A stretch of 64,000 nucleotides of DNA from Arthrobacter sp. DWC3 (GCF_002929375.1 NZ_PJIP01000002.1:205470-269469); one strand, 5' to 3'. Numbered from the stretch's first letter, positions 8,056 to 17,835 are shown. Notes: generated from the sequence alone by a model not told the origin. A program made the numbers and translations.

Positions 8056-8880
8056 GTGCCGACGCAGCAGATGAAGCAGGCGCAGTGGCGCCGCCGCTCC
8101 GAGGTGCCCCTCATCCTCGCCGCCGTGCTCTACCTCGCGGCGTACACGCTCCAGGTCACGGCGGAGCCGGACCCGGCGGAGGCCCGGCTCCTCGAAGGCG
8201 TCATCTGGTGCGTGTGGGTCCTCTTCCTCGCCGACTACCTCGTGAGCCTCCTCCTCGCGCCGGCGCGGGGGCGCTGGTTCGTCCGGCACCTGCACGAGCT
8301 CGTGATCCTGCTGCTGCCCATGCTGCGCCCGCTGCGGCTGCTCCGGCTCATCCCGCTGCTGCGCGTCCTCAACCGGTCCGGGGGCGATGCGCTGCGCGGG
8401 CACATCGTCCTCTACGTCGTCTCCGCCATGACGGTCCTCGGCTATGCGGGCGCGCTCGCGGTGCTCGACGTCGAGCAGGACGCCCCGGATGCGACCATCC
8501 TGACCCTCCCCGATGCACTGTGGTGGGCGCTGACCACCGTCACGTCCGTCGGGTACGGCGACTACTACCCCGTCACCGGTGCCGGGCGGCTCGTGGCGGC
8601 CGGCCTGATGCTCGGCGGGATAGGCGTCCTCAGCGCGGTCACCGCGGCGTTCGCCTCCTGGCTCGTCGAGAACGTGGCGACGGCACGCGCCGCGGACGAG
8701 CAGGCTGCGGAGGCGCAGGGCGCGGAATCGGATGCCCAGGTGCAGGACCAGCTGAGGACCGTCAGCCTGCAGATCGACACGCTGACCCGACAGCTCGCCC
8801 ACGGGTCCCACGGACAACACGGCGAACGCAGCGGACACGGCGAACGCAGCGGCCAGGACGGGCACCCCGCGCGGGAGTAG
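8056..8880 (+). CDS. Voltage-gated-type potassium channel
   Basis: 274 residues with six hydrophobic segments in the N-terminal two thirds. An arginine-rich S4-like stretch (PMLRPLRLLRLIPLLRVLNR, about residues 85-105) precedes a pore loop carrying the K+ selectivity filter TSVGYGDYYPVT. The C-terminal cytoplasmic part is a short coiled coil ending in a His/Gly/Arg-rich tail (HGERSGHGERSGQ) encoded by an 18-base tandem duplication. GTG at 8056 was chosen as the first start before TM1; a -10-like TAGGCT lies near 7999. Confidence 0.9.
   Translation: MPTQQMKQAQWRRRSEVPLILAAVLYLAAYTLQVTAEPDPAEARLLEGVIWCVWVLFLADYLVSLLLAPARGRWFVRHLHELVILLLPMLRPLRLLRLIPLLRVLNRSGGDALRGHIVLYVVSAMTVLGYAGALAVLDVEQDAPDATILTLPDALWWALTTVTSVGYGDYYPVTGAGRLVAAGLMLGGIGVLSAVTAAFASWLVENVATARAADEQAAEAQGAESDAQVQDQLRTVSLQIDTLTRQLAHGSHGQHGERSGHGERSGQDGHPARE
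8818..8853 (+). repeat. Two tandem copies of an 18-base unit in the channel tail
   Basis: The unit CACGGCGAACGCAGCGGA is followed by a copy differing in one base. It is in frame and encodes HGERSG twice, near the C-terminus of the potassium channel, where length variation would be tolerated. Confidence 0.7.
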
Positions 8881-8968
8881 CCGCGGCCCGGAGCGAGTTC
8901 TCCCGGAGTTCACCCGACCTCCATGCGGCCGTGGCCCGCCCTCCGCCTCGGCCGCCGAGGCTTGGAGT

Positions 8969-10141
8969 GTGAGGATCGCCGTAGTCGCAGAATCATTCCT
9001 GCCCCACATGAACGGGGTCACCCACTCGCTGCTGAAGGTGCTCGCGCACCTGCGCAGCCGCGGGGACGAGGTGCTGGTGATCGCGCCGTCGTCGTCCTGG
9101 CTCGACGACGAGGCACCCGCCACCGTGGAGGGGTACCCCGTGCACTCCCTCCCCTCCGTGCCCCTCTCCGGGTACGCCAATGTGCGCCTGGCCGCCGGCA
9201 CGGTGGCCCGCGTGCGCCGCATCCTCGCCGAGTTCGGGCCCGACGTCGTCCACATCGCCTCGCCGTTCGTGCTCGGCTGGCGCGCGGTCCAGGCGTGCCA
9301 GCAGCTCGGCCTCCCCACGGTGTCCGTGTACCAGACGGAGGTCCCGGCGTACGCGGCGCATTACGGCTTCCCCTGGCTCGAGTCCCTCCTGTGGCAGCGC
9401 GTCGAGAACATCCACGACGCCTCGACCCTCACCCTCGTGCCGTCCACGTTCGCGCTGGAACAACTGCGCTCCCACGGCGTGCAGCGGCTCAACCTGTGGC
9501 GGCGGGGCGTGGACACGGAGCGCTTCTCCCCCACCCGCTACGACGCCGCCTGGCGGGACACCGTCGCAGCGCCCGGTGACCGCATCATCGGGTACGTGGG
9601 CCGGCTCGCGGCGGAGAAGCAGGTGGCCGACCTCGCCGTGCTCGACGCCATGCCGGGTACGCGGCTCGTGATCGTCGGATCCGGACCGCAGAAGGAGAGC
9701 CTGCGCGAGCGGTTGCCGAACGCGCACTTCGCGGGATTCCGGACCGGCCTGGACCTGGCGCGGATGGTCGCCACGTTCGACGTCTTCGTGCACCCCGGCG
9801 AGTCCGAGACGTTCTGCCAGACCATCCAGGAGGCCATGGCGTCCGGCGTCCCCGTGGTCGCGGTGGGCCGGGGCGGGCCGCTGGACCTCGTGGACTCCTC
9901 CCGCACCGGCTGGATCTACGAGCCCGGCGACCTGACGGGACTCCGCGCCGCCGTCGCCGACCTCACGGGCGACGACGCGAAGCGCCGCGCCTTCGGCCGC
10001 GCCGCCCACGCCTCGGTGCAGGGACGCACGTGGCCGGTCCTGTGCGAGCAGCTCGTCACCTTCTACGAGAAGGCCGTCGCCGTCCAGGCGCGACGCGCCG
10101 AGGTGACCTCCCACGTGCGCCGCGCCCCGCAGCAACCCTGA
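8969..10141 (+). CDS. GT4 family glycosyltransferase (mannosyltransferase-like)
   Basis: 390-residue cytoplasmic GT-B enzyme. The N-terminal domain starts MRIAVVAESFLPHMNGVTHS, typical of GDP-mannose-dependent alpha-mannosyltransferases (PimB/MgtA type); GYVGRLAAEKQ and the E-x7-E donor-binding motif (GESETFCQTIQEAM, with the two Glu) lie in the C-terminal half. Likely acceptor is a lipid or cell-wall glycan. The GTG at 8969 is the first plausible start. The following Stealth gene is on the same strand 120 bases downstream, suggesting a shared surface-polysaccharide job. Confidence 0.88.
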   Translation: MRIAVVAESFLPHMNGVTHSLLKVLAHLRSRGDEVLVIAPSSSWLDDEAPATVEGYPVHSLPSVPLSGYANVRLAAGTVARVRRILAEFGPDVVHIASPFVLGWRAVQACQQLGLPTVSVYQTEVPAYAAHYGFPWLESLLWQRVENIHDASTLTLVPSTFALEQLRSHGVQRLNLWRRGVDTERFSPTRYDAAWRDTVAAPGDRIIGYVGRLAAEKQVADLAVLDAMPGTRLVIVGSGPQKESLRERLPNAHFAGFRTGLDLARMVATFDVFVHPGESETFCQTIQEAMASGVPVVAVGRGGPLDLVDSSRTGWIYEPGDLTGLRAAVADLTGDDAKRRAFGRAAHASVQGRTWPVLCEQLVTFYEKAVAVQARRAEVTSHVRRAPQQP

Positions 10142-10250
10142 ACCCGGCGCCCGGAGGGCTGGACCGCACCGCCCGGAGGCGGTATTGTGCCCGCCTGCAC
10201 CGGCGCCACCCCGCCAGGCCCTATCATGGGGAGCGCACACACCCACTCCC

Positions 10251-10263
10251 GGAGGTTCCGATT
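10251..10263 (+). promoter_or_regulatory. Ribosome site GGAGG placing initiation at an ATT codon
   Basis: GGAGG at 10251-10255 is followed by five bases and ATT at 10261, in frame with the Stealth protein. No ATG, GTG or TTG exists in this frame between the preceding gene's stop and codon 61 (ATG at 10441). A -10-like TATCAT at 10222-10227 would start the message about 30 bases upstream. Confidence 0.5.
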
Positions 10264-11853
10264 ACAGACACGGCTGCCCAACACGACATTTATTTCGGCG
10301 CCCCCGAGCCGGAGAATGAAGCCGAGATCCTCGAATCGGCGTCTCGCGCAGCGGTAGCCCGGTTCGAGGGACGCTCGGACATCACCACCGTGAAGCGCCG
10401 CTTCACCCTGATCAACCAGGACCGCACGCCGCACCAGGCCATGGTCGAGGACCTGCTCTTCATCCGCGCGGCCCTGGACCAGGCCGGCATCGAGTTCCTC
10501 CTGGTCCGCGGCAACGACCAGCGGCCCGTCATCGCCGTCGACCTCGCGGACCGCGCACGGCTCGTCGCGGCGCTGGTCGTAGCCTGCCGCGACGAGCCGT
10601 TCTACTCCCGCACCGTGGACACCAAGAGCCGCACCACGCTCCTCGTGAGCGACGGCGAGCTTTCGAAGAGCCGGAAGGCGCGGATCTTCCGCCTGTTCCG
10701 CCCGCGCATCGAACCCCTCGGGGGTCTCGCCTACGGTCCGTCCGCCGGGGTGCAGATCGAACTCTGGGCGCTCGGGTCGGCCATCGAGCTGCCCGTCGAG
10801 AACTCCCTGACGCGCCGCACCCTGCCGGCCGCCGAGGTGGTGCGCGGGGAGGTGGAACGCCACGGACTCACCTGGCCCACCATCGACAACATGTTCGCGG
10901 ACCACGCCACGGACATCGACTTCGACATCGACCTCGTCTTCTCCTGGGTGGACGGCAGCAGCCCGGAGTTCCAGGCGGCCCGCGCGGCCCGCATGCAGGG
11001 CGTGGTGGTGGGCGAGGGCGACGACCACGAGGCCCGCTTCCGCCAGATCGACGAGCTGAAGTACGCGCTCCGCTCGGTGTACATGTTCGCGCCGTGGGTA
11101 CGCCGCATCTTCATCGCCACGGACTCGGACCGGCCCGCCTGGCTGGCCGACCACCCGTCGGTGACGCTCGTGCGTTCGGAGGAGCACTTCAAGGACCCGT
11201 CCGTGCTCCCCACCCACAACTCGCAGGCCGTCGAGGCGCAGCTGCAGCACATCCCGGGACTGTCCGAGTACTTCCTCTACTCCAACGACGACATGTTCTT
11301 CGGCCGCCCCGTGGCACCGGACATGTTCTTCTCCCCGGGCGGGGTCACGAAATTCATCGAGGCGGACACGCGCATCGGCCTCGGCGAGAACGACGCCGAA
11401 CGCAGTGGCTTCGAGAACGCGGCCCGCGTCAACCGGCGCCTGCTGCACGAGCGCTTCGGGCGCATCACCACGCGCCACCTCGAGCACACCGCCGCTCCCC
11501 TGCGGAAGAGCGTGCTGCTCGAGATGGAGGACGAGTTCGCGGCGGAGTTCGCGGCGACCGCGGCGTCACGCTTCCGCGCGAAGGACAACATCTCCGTGAC
11601 CAACTCGCTGTACCACTACTACGCCCTGCTCACCGGGCGGGCCGTCACGCAGGAGATGGCCCGCGTGAAGTACGTGGACACCACCATGCGCTCCGGGCTG
11701 AAGAGCCTCAGCAAGATGCTGGACAAGCGCAACCAGGACTTCTTCTGCCTCAACGACGGCAGCTTCCCCGAGGTCCCGGCCGACGAGCGGGCCCACCTGG
11801 TGACGGACTTCCTCGAGAAGTACTTCCCGGTCAAGGCTCCCTGGGAGATCTAG
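10261..11853 (+). CDS. Stealth family sugar-phosphotransferase, apparent ATT start
   Basis: About 530 residues. Stealth proteins transfer sugar-1-phosphates in capsule or exopolysaccharide synthesis. Conserved regions are visible: CR1 as DIDLVFSWVDGS (WVDG near 229-232), CR2 as RFRQIDELKYALRSVYMFAPWVRRIFIATD, CR3 around YFLYSNDDMFFG, and CR4 near the C-terminus (KNQDFF-like RNQDFFCLND). The N-terminal ~200 residues are an additional domain. Coding character clearly extends upstream of the first in-frame ATG (10441), and a good GGAGG sits five bases before ATT 10261, so a rare ATT initiation is proposed. Next to a GT4 gene. Confidence 0.85.
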   Translation: MTDTAAQHDIYFGAPEPENEAEILESASRAAVARFEGRSDITTVKRRFTLINQDRTPHQAMVEDLLFIRAALDQAGIEFLLVRGNDQRPVIAVDLADRARLVAALVVACRDEPFYSRTVDTKSRTTLLVSDGELSKSRKARIFRLFRPRIEPLGGLAYGPSAGVQIELWALGSAIELPVENSLTRRTLPAAEVVRGEVERHGLTWPTIDNMFADHATDIDFDIDLVFSWVDGSSPEFQAARAARMQGVVVGEGDDHEARFRQIDELKYALRSVYMFAPWVRRIFIATDSDRPAWLADHPSVTLVRSEEHFKDPSVLPTHNSQAVEAQLQHIPGLSEYFLYSNDDMFFGRPVAPDMFFSPGGVTKFIEADTRIGLGENDAERSGFENAARVNRRLLHERFGRITTRHLEHTAAPLRKSVLLEMEDEFAAEFAATAASRFRAKDNISVTNSLYHYYALLTGRAVTQEMARVKYVDTTMRSGLKSLSKMLDKRNQDFFCLNDGSFPEVPADERAHLVTDFLEKYFPVKAPWEI

Positions 11854-11895
11854 GCCGCCCGCCGGACGGCACGCGCCGCGTGCAAGACTGGCGCG

Positions 11896-12735
11896 ATGCA
11901 GACCTTCCTGCCGTACCCCGACTTCGCGGCCAGCGCCCGGGTGCTGGACCAGGCGAGGCTCGGCAAGCAGCGTGTGGAGACCCTGCAGGCCCTGCGCGCC
12001 CTCGTGATCCCCGACTACGGGTGGCGGCAGCACCCGGCCATCCGCATGTGGATGGGCTACGTCCCGGCCCTGACGGTCTACGGCCTGGCCATGGTGTCCG
12101 AATGGGTCTCGCGCGGCCACGCGGACTCGACGCACCGGCAGATCCTCGAGTTCGCGCCGCACGTGCTCGACGCCCCGGACGTGCCGATGCCGCCGTGGCT
12201 GGGTGATCCGGGCTTCCACGTGAGCCATCAGTCCAACCTGATCCAGAAGGCGCCGGAGATCTATCGGAGCCGGTTCCCCGGGATCCCCGAGGACCTCCCC
12301 TACACCTGGCCCGTCCCGGAGCAGGTGCGGGTCCCCACGGAACCCGAGGGCCGCAGGCTGTGGGTCTGGCGCGCCGCGTCCCATCCGCCGGAGGGCGACG
12401 CGACGCTGCTCATGCCGCCGGAGCCGCCGGGCGGACGTGCCGCCCCGAAGTGGGAACGGCAGCTCCACGTGTTCGAGGGGTCCATCGAGGACGGCGACGC
12501 CGTGGCCATCGCCGATCCGGACGGGGAGCACTTCCGCACGGGCCGCGTGGGCCCCGTCCTCATGCACGAGGACGGCCTGCTGCGCCCGGTACGCCTGCAC
12601 GGCTGGCTGCGGCGTGCGGACTTCGACCCGCCGGCCCTGCTCCAGGATCCCCGGACGCTCTTCAGCGTGGGGCTGCCCGGAGCGCTGGAGCCGGGGGTGG
12701 AGCCGGGACCCGCGGTGGGCGTCACACGGACGTGA
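11896..12735 (+). CDS. MSMEG_6728 family protein (pyrimidine-dimer glycosylase-like N-terminus)
   Basis: 279 residues. The N-terminal ~150 residues start [18 protein letters not shown] and contain [11 protein letters not shown] and [13 protein letters not shown], a pattern shared with the T4 endonuclease V-like pyrimidine dimer excision family, so a role in DNA repair or nucleic-acid binding is plausible though unproven. The remainder is a poorly conserved, Pro-rich region. A weak -10-like AAGACT ends six bases before the ATG. The 3' end overlaps the convergent phosphoesterase by 14 bases. Confidence 0.8.
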   Translation: MQTFLPYPDFAASARVLDQARLGKQRVETLQALRALVIPDYGWRQHPAIRMWMGYVPALTVYGLAMVSEWVSRGHADSTHRQILEFAPHVLDAPDVPMPPWLGDPGFHVSHQSNLIQKAPEIYRSRFPGIPEDLPYTWPVPEQVRVPTEPEGRRLWVWRAASHPPEGDATLLMPPEPPGGRAAPKWERQLHVFEGSIEDGDAVAIADPDGEHFRTGRVGPVLMHEDGLLRPVRLHGWLRRADFDPPALLQDPRTLFSVGLPGALEPGVEPGPAVGVTRT

Positions 12736-13642
12736 GCCGGCGCGCCCTGCGACCGGTGGCGATCGTGACGCCGGCGGCCTCGAGCCGGCGCCGGGCCTCC
12801 TCGCCGGGGACCACCTCGCCCACGGACGCGTGCCGGCCCGTCGGCACCACCGAGTGGACGATGGTCTCCTCGTACACGTGCACCAGGTTGTAGGACTGCG
12901 CGCCGTCCCGCCCGCGGGTGCCGCCGGCGTCGAACAGGAGGTCCTGCGTGTAGCAGGTGGCACTCGCCACCGAGACGGGCACCCCGGCGAACATCGCCGT
13001 CGTCGAGTAGTGGAGGTGGCCGGCGAGGATCGTGCGGACGTCCGAGCCGCGCACGACGTCGGCGAGGGAGCGCTGGTCGCGCAGTTCCACGAGGACCGCG
13101 AGATCCTGCACGCTGGGTACCGGCGGGTGGTGCAGGGCGAGGATGGTCCCGTGGGGTGCCGGCACCTCGAGCTCGTCCGCGAGCCAGCGGAGCTGCTCGG
13201 GCGTGAACTCGCCGTGGTGGTGCCCGGGGACGGTGGAGTCCAGGGTTATGATCCTGAGGCCGTCGACGAAGTGCACCGCGTCCACGGGGGCGTCGGGGCT
13301 GACCGGCACCGGCTCGTCGAGCAACCCGGCCCTGAAGGCGGCGCGGTCGTCGTGGTTGCCCATGGCCCAGATGACCCGGGCTCCCAGCCGGGCGGCCGCC
13401 GGATCCACGATCGCCCGGAGCTTCGCGTAGGCGCCGGGCTCCCCCTTGTCGGCGAGGTCCCCCGTGAACACGATGGCCTGCGGACGGGCGCCCGAGGCCT
13501 CGAGGTCGCCGAACACCTCGCGGAGCCGCTCCTCGCTGTCCACCGCCCCGTACAGGGGGCCGTCGCCGTCGATCAGGTGGGTGTCGCTCATGTGCAGGAT
13601 GAAGTGCTGGGGCCGAGGATGTTCTGCCGTCCGGGGGACCAT
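12722..13642 (-). CDS. Calcineurin-like metallophosphoesterase (CpdA / cyclic nucleotide PDE type)
   Basis: 306-residue dinuclear metallohydrolase. The metal-binding motifs are all present in order: D-x-H (MSDTHLID), GD-x2-D-like ([10 protein letters not shown]), GNHD (WAMGNHDDR), HxP (LALHHPP) and GHLHYS (GH-x-H). This set matches the class III cyclic-nucleotide phosphodiesterase/CpdA subgroup; the actual substrate is unknown. ATG at 13642 has GGAAGG five bases upstream; longer upstream readings are compositional. Confidence 0.88.
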   Translation of the reverse strand: MVPRTAEHPRPQHFILHMSDTHLIDGDGPLYGAVDSEERLREVFGDLEASGARPQAIVFTGDLADKGEPGAYAKLRAIVDPAAARLGARVIWAMGNHDDRAAFRAGLLDEPVPVSPDAPVDAVHFVDGLRIITLDSTVPGHHHGEFTPEQLRWLADELEVPAPHGTILALHHPPVPSVQDLAVLVELRDQRSLADVVRGSDVRTILAGHLHYSTTAMFAGVPVSVASATCYTQDLLFDAGGTRGRDGAQSYNLVHVYEETIVHSVVPTGRHASVGEVVPGEEARRRLEAAGVTIATGRRARRLTSV

Positions 13643-13840
13643 GGAACCTTCCGACGATCGCTGGTGGGACTTCGCGGGCGTGATCCCATCCAAGCAGGGG
13701 CACCTGCGGGCTTCATGAACGCGCAACGGCATGGTGCGGAACATTGAGGAAACATGCGCGGGAGGGCAGGGGCTGGCGGGGCGGGAGCCCGCGTCGTAGG
13801 CTGCACAGGCCACGTACTTCCCCCAGCGAAAGGCCTCATC

Positions 13841-14251
13841 ATGGGATTCCGCCTCAGTCACATCCCCCTCCGCCTCGCGACGGGGGCGTTCATCCTCAAC
13901 TCCGGTCTCGGGAAGACCAGCCTCGACGAGGGCTCGGCAGGTTACCTGCAGGCCATGGCCTCCCGGGCCTTCCCGCAGATCAGCCAGCTCGAGGCCCAGC
14001 AGTTCGGCAAGATCCTCGCCGCCTGCGAGATCGGCCTCGGCGCGGCGCTGCTGGCCCCCTTCGTCCCGAGCAGGGTTGCCGGGCTCGGCCTCCTCGCGTT
14101 CTCGTCCGGCATGGTGACCATGTACCTGCGCACGCCGGAGCTGACCATGGAGGACGGCATCCGCCCCACGCAGGACGGCGTGGCGCTCGCGAAGGACAGC
14201 TGGATGCTGGGGATCGCCCTGTCCCTGCTCCTCGACCGCCGGAAGAAGTAG
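13841..14251 (+). CDS. DoxX-like small membrane protein
   Basis: 136 residues with about four hydrophobic helices ([65 protein letters not shown]). It resembles the DoxX/SURF4-type membrane families in size and layout, but the identity is not certain. A -10-like TAGGCT at 13797-13802 gives a leader of about 30 bases. The SRAP gene starts 26 bases after its stop and is probably in the same operon. Confidence 0.72.
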   Translation: MGFRLSHIPLRLATGAFILNSGLGKTSLDEGSAGYLQAMASRAFPQISQLEAQQFGKILAACEIGLGAALLAPFVPSRVAGLGLLAFSSGMVTMYLRTPELTMEDGIRPTQDGVALAKDSWMLGIALSLLLDRRKK

Positions 14252-14277
14252 GCCGGAAGACACAGGAGACCGGTCCG

Positions 14278-15012
14278 ATGTGCGGGCGCTTCGTCATCGC
14301 GGGCAACAGGGCCGACCTCATCGACGCCTTCGAGGTGGACGAGGCGGTCGAGGACGAGGTGCGGCCCTCGTGGAACGTGGCGCCCACGGACACCGTGCAG
14401 ATCGTCGTGGAGCGGCTGGACCCGGAGACCGGCGAGCTGACGCGTCGGCTCGAACTGGCCCGCTGGGGCCTCATCCCGTCCTGGGCGACGTCGTCCTCGG
14501 TGGGTTCCCGGATGATCAACGCCCGCAGCGAGACCGTCCTGGAGAAGCCCTCCTTCCGGACGGCCGCCCTGAAGCGCCGCGCGATCGTGCCCGCCGACGG
14601 GTACTACGAGTGGAGGAAGAACGCCGACGGGTCCAAGACACCCATCTACCTGCATGGCACCGACGGCGCCCACCTCGGCTTCGCCGGGCTGTACGAGTTC
14701 TGGCGCGACCCGGCGACGGTGTCCGGGGAGAACCCGCACGGCGCGTGGGTGGTCAGCTGCACCATCATCACGCGTCCGGCGAGCGACGCCCTCGGTGAGA
14801 TCCACGACCGCACACCCGTGATCGTCCCCCCGGACCTGCGCGGGGACTGGCTGGACCCGCGGAACGACTCGCGGCCCGCCGTCCAGGGACTCCTCGACGC
14901 CATCCCCGACCCCGAGCTGGTCCCGCGGCCCGTCGGGAACCGCGTGGGCTCGGTGCGCAACGACGGACCCGACCTGATCGAGCCCTTGTCCCCGCCCGCC
15001 GGGGATGCCTAG
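14278..15012 (+). CDS. SOS response-associated peptidase / HMCES family (SRAP)
   Basis: 244 residues. SRAP proteins crosslink covalently to abasic sites in single-stranded DNA through Cys2. Here the protein starts MCGRF, giving the required Cys2 after Met removal. Other family residues are visible: PSWNVAPT (Asn and Pro of the active site), [26 protein letters not shown]-like ([14 protein letters not shown], catalytic Glu) and the His of DRTP context (IHDRTPVIV). Length is normal. Two repair-type genes (this and the MSMEG_6728 protein) lie within 3 kb. Confidence 0.94.
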   Translation: MCGRFVIAGNRADLIDAFEVDEAVEDEVRPSWNVAPTDTVQIVVERLDPETGELTRRLELARWGLIPSWATSSSVGSRMINARSETVLEKPSFRTAALKRRAIVPADGYYEWRKNADGSKTPIYLHGTDGAHLGFAGLYEFWRDPATVSGENPHGAWVVSCTIITRPASDALGEIHDRTPVIVPPDLRGDWLDPRNDSRPAVQGLLDAIPDPELVPRPVGNRVGSVRNDGPDLIEPLSPPAGDA

Positions 15013-15045
15013 GGTCGGAAGCCAGGCGACGAGCGAAGGAGACGC

Positions 15046-15789
15046 ATGATCAGGACGGACATCGCCCCGGGGATCCACTTCATCGAGCACGCCCGGACCA
15101 ACGTCTACCTCGTGGAGGACGACGACGGCCTGCTCCTGGTGGACACGGGCCTCCCCCGCTCGAAGGCCCTGCTGCTCGAGGCGCTCAGCAGGATCGGCCG
15201 GTCCGCGGAGGACCTCCGCGCCGTCGTCCTGACGCACGCGCACTTCGACCACGTGGGCACCGCCGAGCACCTGCGCTCCCGCTACGGCATCCCCGTGTAC
15301 TGCCACCCCGACGACGCGTCCCTCGCCGCGCACCCCTACAGCTACGAGCGGGAGCGCTCGCCGTTCCTCTACCCGCTGCGGTACGCGCGCGCCGTCCCGG
15401 GCCTGGTGCACATGACCGTCGCGGGTGCCCTGGCCGTCAAGGGCGTGGAGGACACCCTGCCGCTGACCCCCGAGGCCCTGGCCGCCCTGCCCGGCGCGCC
15501 CCTGCTGGTCCCGACGCCGGGCCACACCAGGGGACACTGTGCCCTCCACTTCCCGGACCGGGATGCCGTGATCAGCGGCGACGCCCTCGTCACGCGCGAC
15601 CCCTACACGGGCCACCCCGGCCCGCAGGTGGTGGCCATGGCGGCGACCGCGGACTTCGGGACGGCCCTGCGGTCGCTCGACGCCCTCCGATCCACCGCCG
15701 CCGGGACCGTCCTGCCCGGGCACGGCTTCCCGTGGCGGGCCGGTGTGGAATCCGCGGTGGCGCAGGCGGCCGAGGTCGGCCGGCACTAG
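15046..15789 (+). CDS. MBL-fold metallo-hydrolase
   Basis: 247 residues. The zinc site is complete: HAHFDHVG (residues ~65-72), the third His in TPGHTRGH, the bridging Asp in ISGDALV, and the C-terminal GHGFPW. This is the glyoxalase II-like branch, so a thioester or lactone hydrolase activity is possible; substrate unknown. A -10-like TAGGGT at 15009-15014 overlaps the stop codon of the SRAP gene, and GAAGGAGA precedes the ATG. Confidence 0.9.
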   Translation: MIRTDIAPGIHFIEHARTNVYLVEDDDGLLLVDTGLPRSKALLLEALSRIGRSAEDLRAVVLTHAHFDHVGTAEHLRSRYGIPVYCHPDDASLAAHPYSYERERSPFLYPLRYARAVPGLVHMTVAGALAVKGVEDTLPLTPEALAALPGAPLLVPTPGHTRGHCALHFPDRDAVISGDALVTRDPYTGHPGPQVVAMAATADFGTALRSLDALRSTAAGTVLPGHGFPWRAGVESAVAQAAEVGRH

Positions 15790-15827
15790 GGCGCTCGCCG
15801 CAGCGACGCCTGTCCGACGTGGGGCGA

Positions 15828-15833
15828 TACGCT
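15828..15833 (+). promoter_or_regulatory. -10 box of leaderless promoter for cls
   Basis: TACGCT is followed by exactly six bases and the ATG at 15840, with no Shine-Dalgarno between. Confidence 0.5.
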
Positions 15834-15839
15834 GGGCGC

Positions 15840-17096
15840 ATGAGTTGGCCACAGCGCAAGACGATGATGGGGTTCGCCGGTGTCACGGCCAAACGGGCCG
15901 CGATCACCCTGTTCTCGGCGCAGGCGGTGGTCATCGGCGGACTCGTCGGCGTGGACACCTACCAGAAGCGCCGCCGCACCCGGCGCCCCGGTTTCCCGCA
16001 GCCCGGGACCTTCTCCACGCGGATCGCCGACACCGACACCACGGTGTACACGTACGGCGAGGACCTCTTCGATGCCATGATCGCCGCGATCGACGGCGCC
16101 GAGCACCAGGTGCTGCTCGAGACGTACATCTGGAAGGGCGACCCCGTGGGCGCGCGGTTCCGCGACGCCGTGAACCGGGCGGCCGAGCGCGGCGTGAAGG
16201 TCTTCGTCATCTACGACGGCTTCGCGAACCTCGTGGTCAACCCGTTCTTCTACTCCTTCCACCCGCTCGTCAATGCCTACCGCTTCCCGGTGCTGCGCCC
16301 GTCGATCGTGTTCACGAACATCCGCGGCAGCGGGTTCGACCACCGCAAGGTCCTCGTGGTCGACGACGAGGTCGGTTTCGTGGGCGGGTACAACATCGGT
16401 TCGCTGTACGCGACGAAGTGGCGGGACACGCACCTGGAGATCCGCGGCCCGTCCGTGTGGGAACTCCGCGAGGCGTTCGCCAACTTCTGGAACCTCCGGG
16501 CGAAGCCCCGCCGGCCCGAACTGCCGGACCTCAGCGCGTCCTTCTGGGAACCACGTATCCGCGCCGTCAACAACATCCCCGCCTACCTCGTGTTCCCCAT
16601 CCGGGGCGTCTACCTCGACGCGATCAACCGGGCGAAGCACCACATCTTCATCACCACCGCGTACTTCATCCCCGACCGGCAGATCCTGGACGCGCTCCTG
16701 CGCGCCAGCCGCCGCGGCGTGGACGTCCGCGTGATCCTCCCCGAGGACTCCAACCACGTGGTCTCGGACTGGCTCTCGCGCGGGTTCTACTCGTCGCTGA
16801 TCAACGCGGGCGTGCGGATCCTGCTGTACCAGAACTCGATGATCCACGCGAAGACGGCCACCATCGACGGCGAGTGGAGCACGGTCGGCACGGCGAACAT
16901 CGACCGCCTGAGCCTCACGGGCAACTACGAGATCAACCTCGAGATCTTCGACCGCGACCTCGCGGCCACCATGGAGAAGATCTTCGAGGTGGATTCCTCC
17001 AACAGCCGCGTGCTGACGCGGGAGGAGTGGGAGGGCCGCCACCTGGTGGCACGCGCCAGCGAACTCATCCTCGCTCCGCTGCGTCCGTTCCTGTAG
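15840..17096 (+). CDS. cls: Cardiolipin synthase / phospholipase D-like protein
   Basis: 418-residue membrane-associated enzyme. One hydrophobic segment near residues 20-38 anchors it, followed by a basic stretch (QKRRRTRRP). Two HKD motifs are intact: HRKVLVVDD (H168, K170, D175) and HAKTATIDG (H336, K338, D343), as required for phosphatidyl transfer. Bacterial-type cardiolipin synthase is the best guess, although many actinobacteria use a different, eukaryote-like enzyme, so another PLD reaction is possible. The last 32 bases overlap the convergent GntR gene. Confidence 0.85.
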   Translation: MSWPQRKTMMGFAGVTAKRAAITLFSAQAVVIGGLVGVDTYQKRRRTRRPGFPQPGTFSTRIADTDTTVYTYGEDLFDAMIAAIDGAEHQVLLETYIWKGDPVGARFRDAVNRAAERGVKVFVIYDGFANLVVNPFFYSFHPLVNAYRFPVLRPSIVFTNIRGSGFDHRKVLVVDDEVGFVGGYNIGSLYATKWRDTHLEIRGPSVWELREAFANFWNLRAKPRRPELPDLSASFWEPRIRAVNNIPAYLVFPIRGVYLDAINRAKHHIFITTAYFIPDRQILDALLRASRRGVDVRVILPEDSNHVVSDWLSRGFYSSLINAGVRILLYQNSMIHAKTATIDGEWSTVGTANIDRLSLTGNYEINLEIFDRDLAATMEKIFEVDSSNSRVLTREEWEGRHLVARASELILAPLRPFL

Positions 17097-17835
17097 CGCC
17101 CGCGGTCGTACCTGTGCGCTCCGGTCCCGGCGTGTCCGCGAACCGCTCCATGTAGCCGCGCTGCGACGAGCCCACGTGGTCCGCCATGAGGCGTTCCGCC
17201 TCGTCGGGATGGCCCGCGTCGATCGCCGCCATGATGTGGCGGTGCTCGCCCCACGACTGCTTGCCCCGGTTGTCCACGTCCGCCGCGTACAGCCACTCGA
17301 TCCTGCCGGAGATCTGCCGCAGCAGCGCCGCCAGGGACGCACTGCCGCTCAGCTCCGCGACGCCGAGGTGGAAGCGGATGTTCAGCTCGGGCAGGTCCGC
17401 GAGGGCGTCCGCGGCCACCGCGCGGTCGCCGTCGTCGAGGATGCCCGCCAGGGCGCGGCGCGCGGTCCACCATCCGGTGCTGGGTGCGTCGCCGGCGAAG
17501 TGCGCCGTCGCGCGCAGCGCCGCACGCCGTGCGATGGTGGCCTCGATGACCCGGCGGACGGCGAACAGGTCCTCGGCGTCGTCGAGCGGGATCTTCGCCA
17601 CCGTGGAGCCGGCGTAGGGCCGCGACTCGACGAAGCCCTCGGCCTCCAGGGCACGCAGCGCCTCGCGGACCGGGATGCGGGACACCCCGTACGTGGCGGC
17701 GAGCGCTGCCTCCGTCACGCGCGCCCCGGGGCGCAGTGTGCCGAGGATGATGTCGCGGCGGAGGGCGTCGAGGACGCGCTGCGGGGCCGCCGCGTCCGCC
17801 TCGGGCCTGGCCCCGCCATCAGCGTCCCGCGGCAT
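17065..17835 (-). CDS. GntR/FadR family transcriptional regulator (FCD domain)
   Basis: 256 residues. An N-terminal winged helix with the GntR signature (RPGARVTEAALAATYGVSRIPVREALRALEAEGFV, in pieces across residues ~35-70) is followed by the all-helical FCD ligand domain (HLGVAELSGSASL, EHRHIMAAIDAGHPDEAERLM), where Asp/His residues bind a metal and an acid ligand. Its ATG lies inside the end of ggt (17-base overlap), so it is expressed with ggt and likely controls it. The palindromic GTATAC in the ggt promoter is a plausible binding site. Confidence 0.9.
   Translation of the reverse strand: MPRDADGGARPEADAAAPQRVLDALRRDIILGTLRPGARVTEAALAATYGVSRIPVREALRALEAEGFVESRPYAGSTVAKIPLDDAEDLFAVRRVIEATIARRAALRATAHFAGDAPSTGWWTARRALAGILDDGDRAVAADALADLPELNIRFHLGVAELSGSASLAALLRQISGRIEWLYAADVDNRGKQSWGEHRHIMAAIDAGHPDEAERLMADHVGSSQRGYMERFADTPGPERTGTTAGATGTDAAERG

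Noticed and set aside
7264-9318. 684-codon minus-strand frame across DUF1684 and the potassium channel
   Set aside because: Spans two well-supported plus-strand genes and their intergenic gap; no start signal and no motif.
10226-10360. ATG at 10226 as the Stealth start
   Set aside because: It is in a different frame and its reading soon loses coding character; the Stealth frame needs ATT 10261 or a far downstream ATG.
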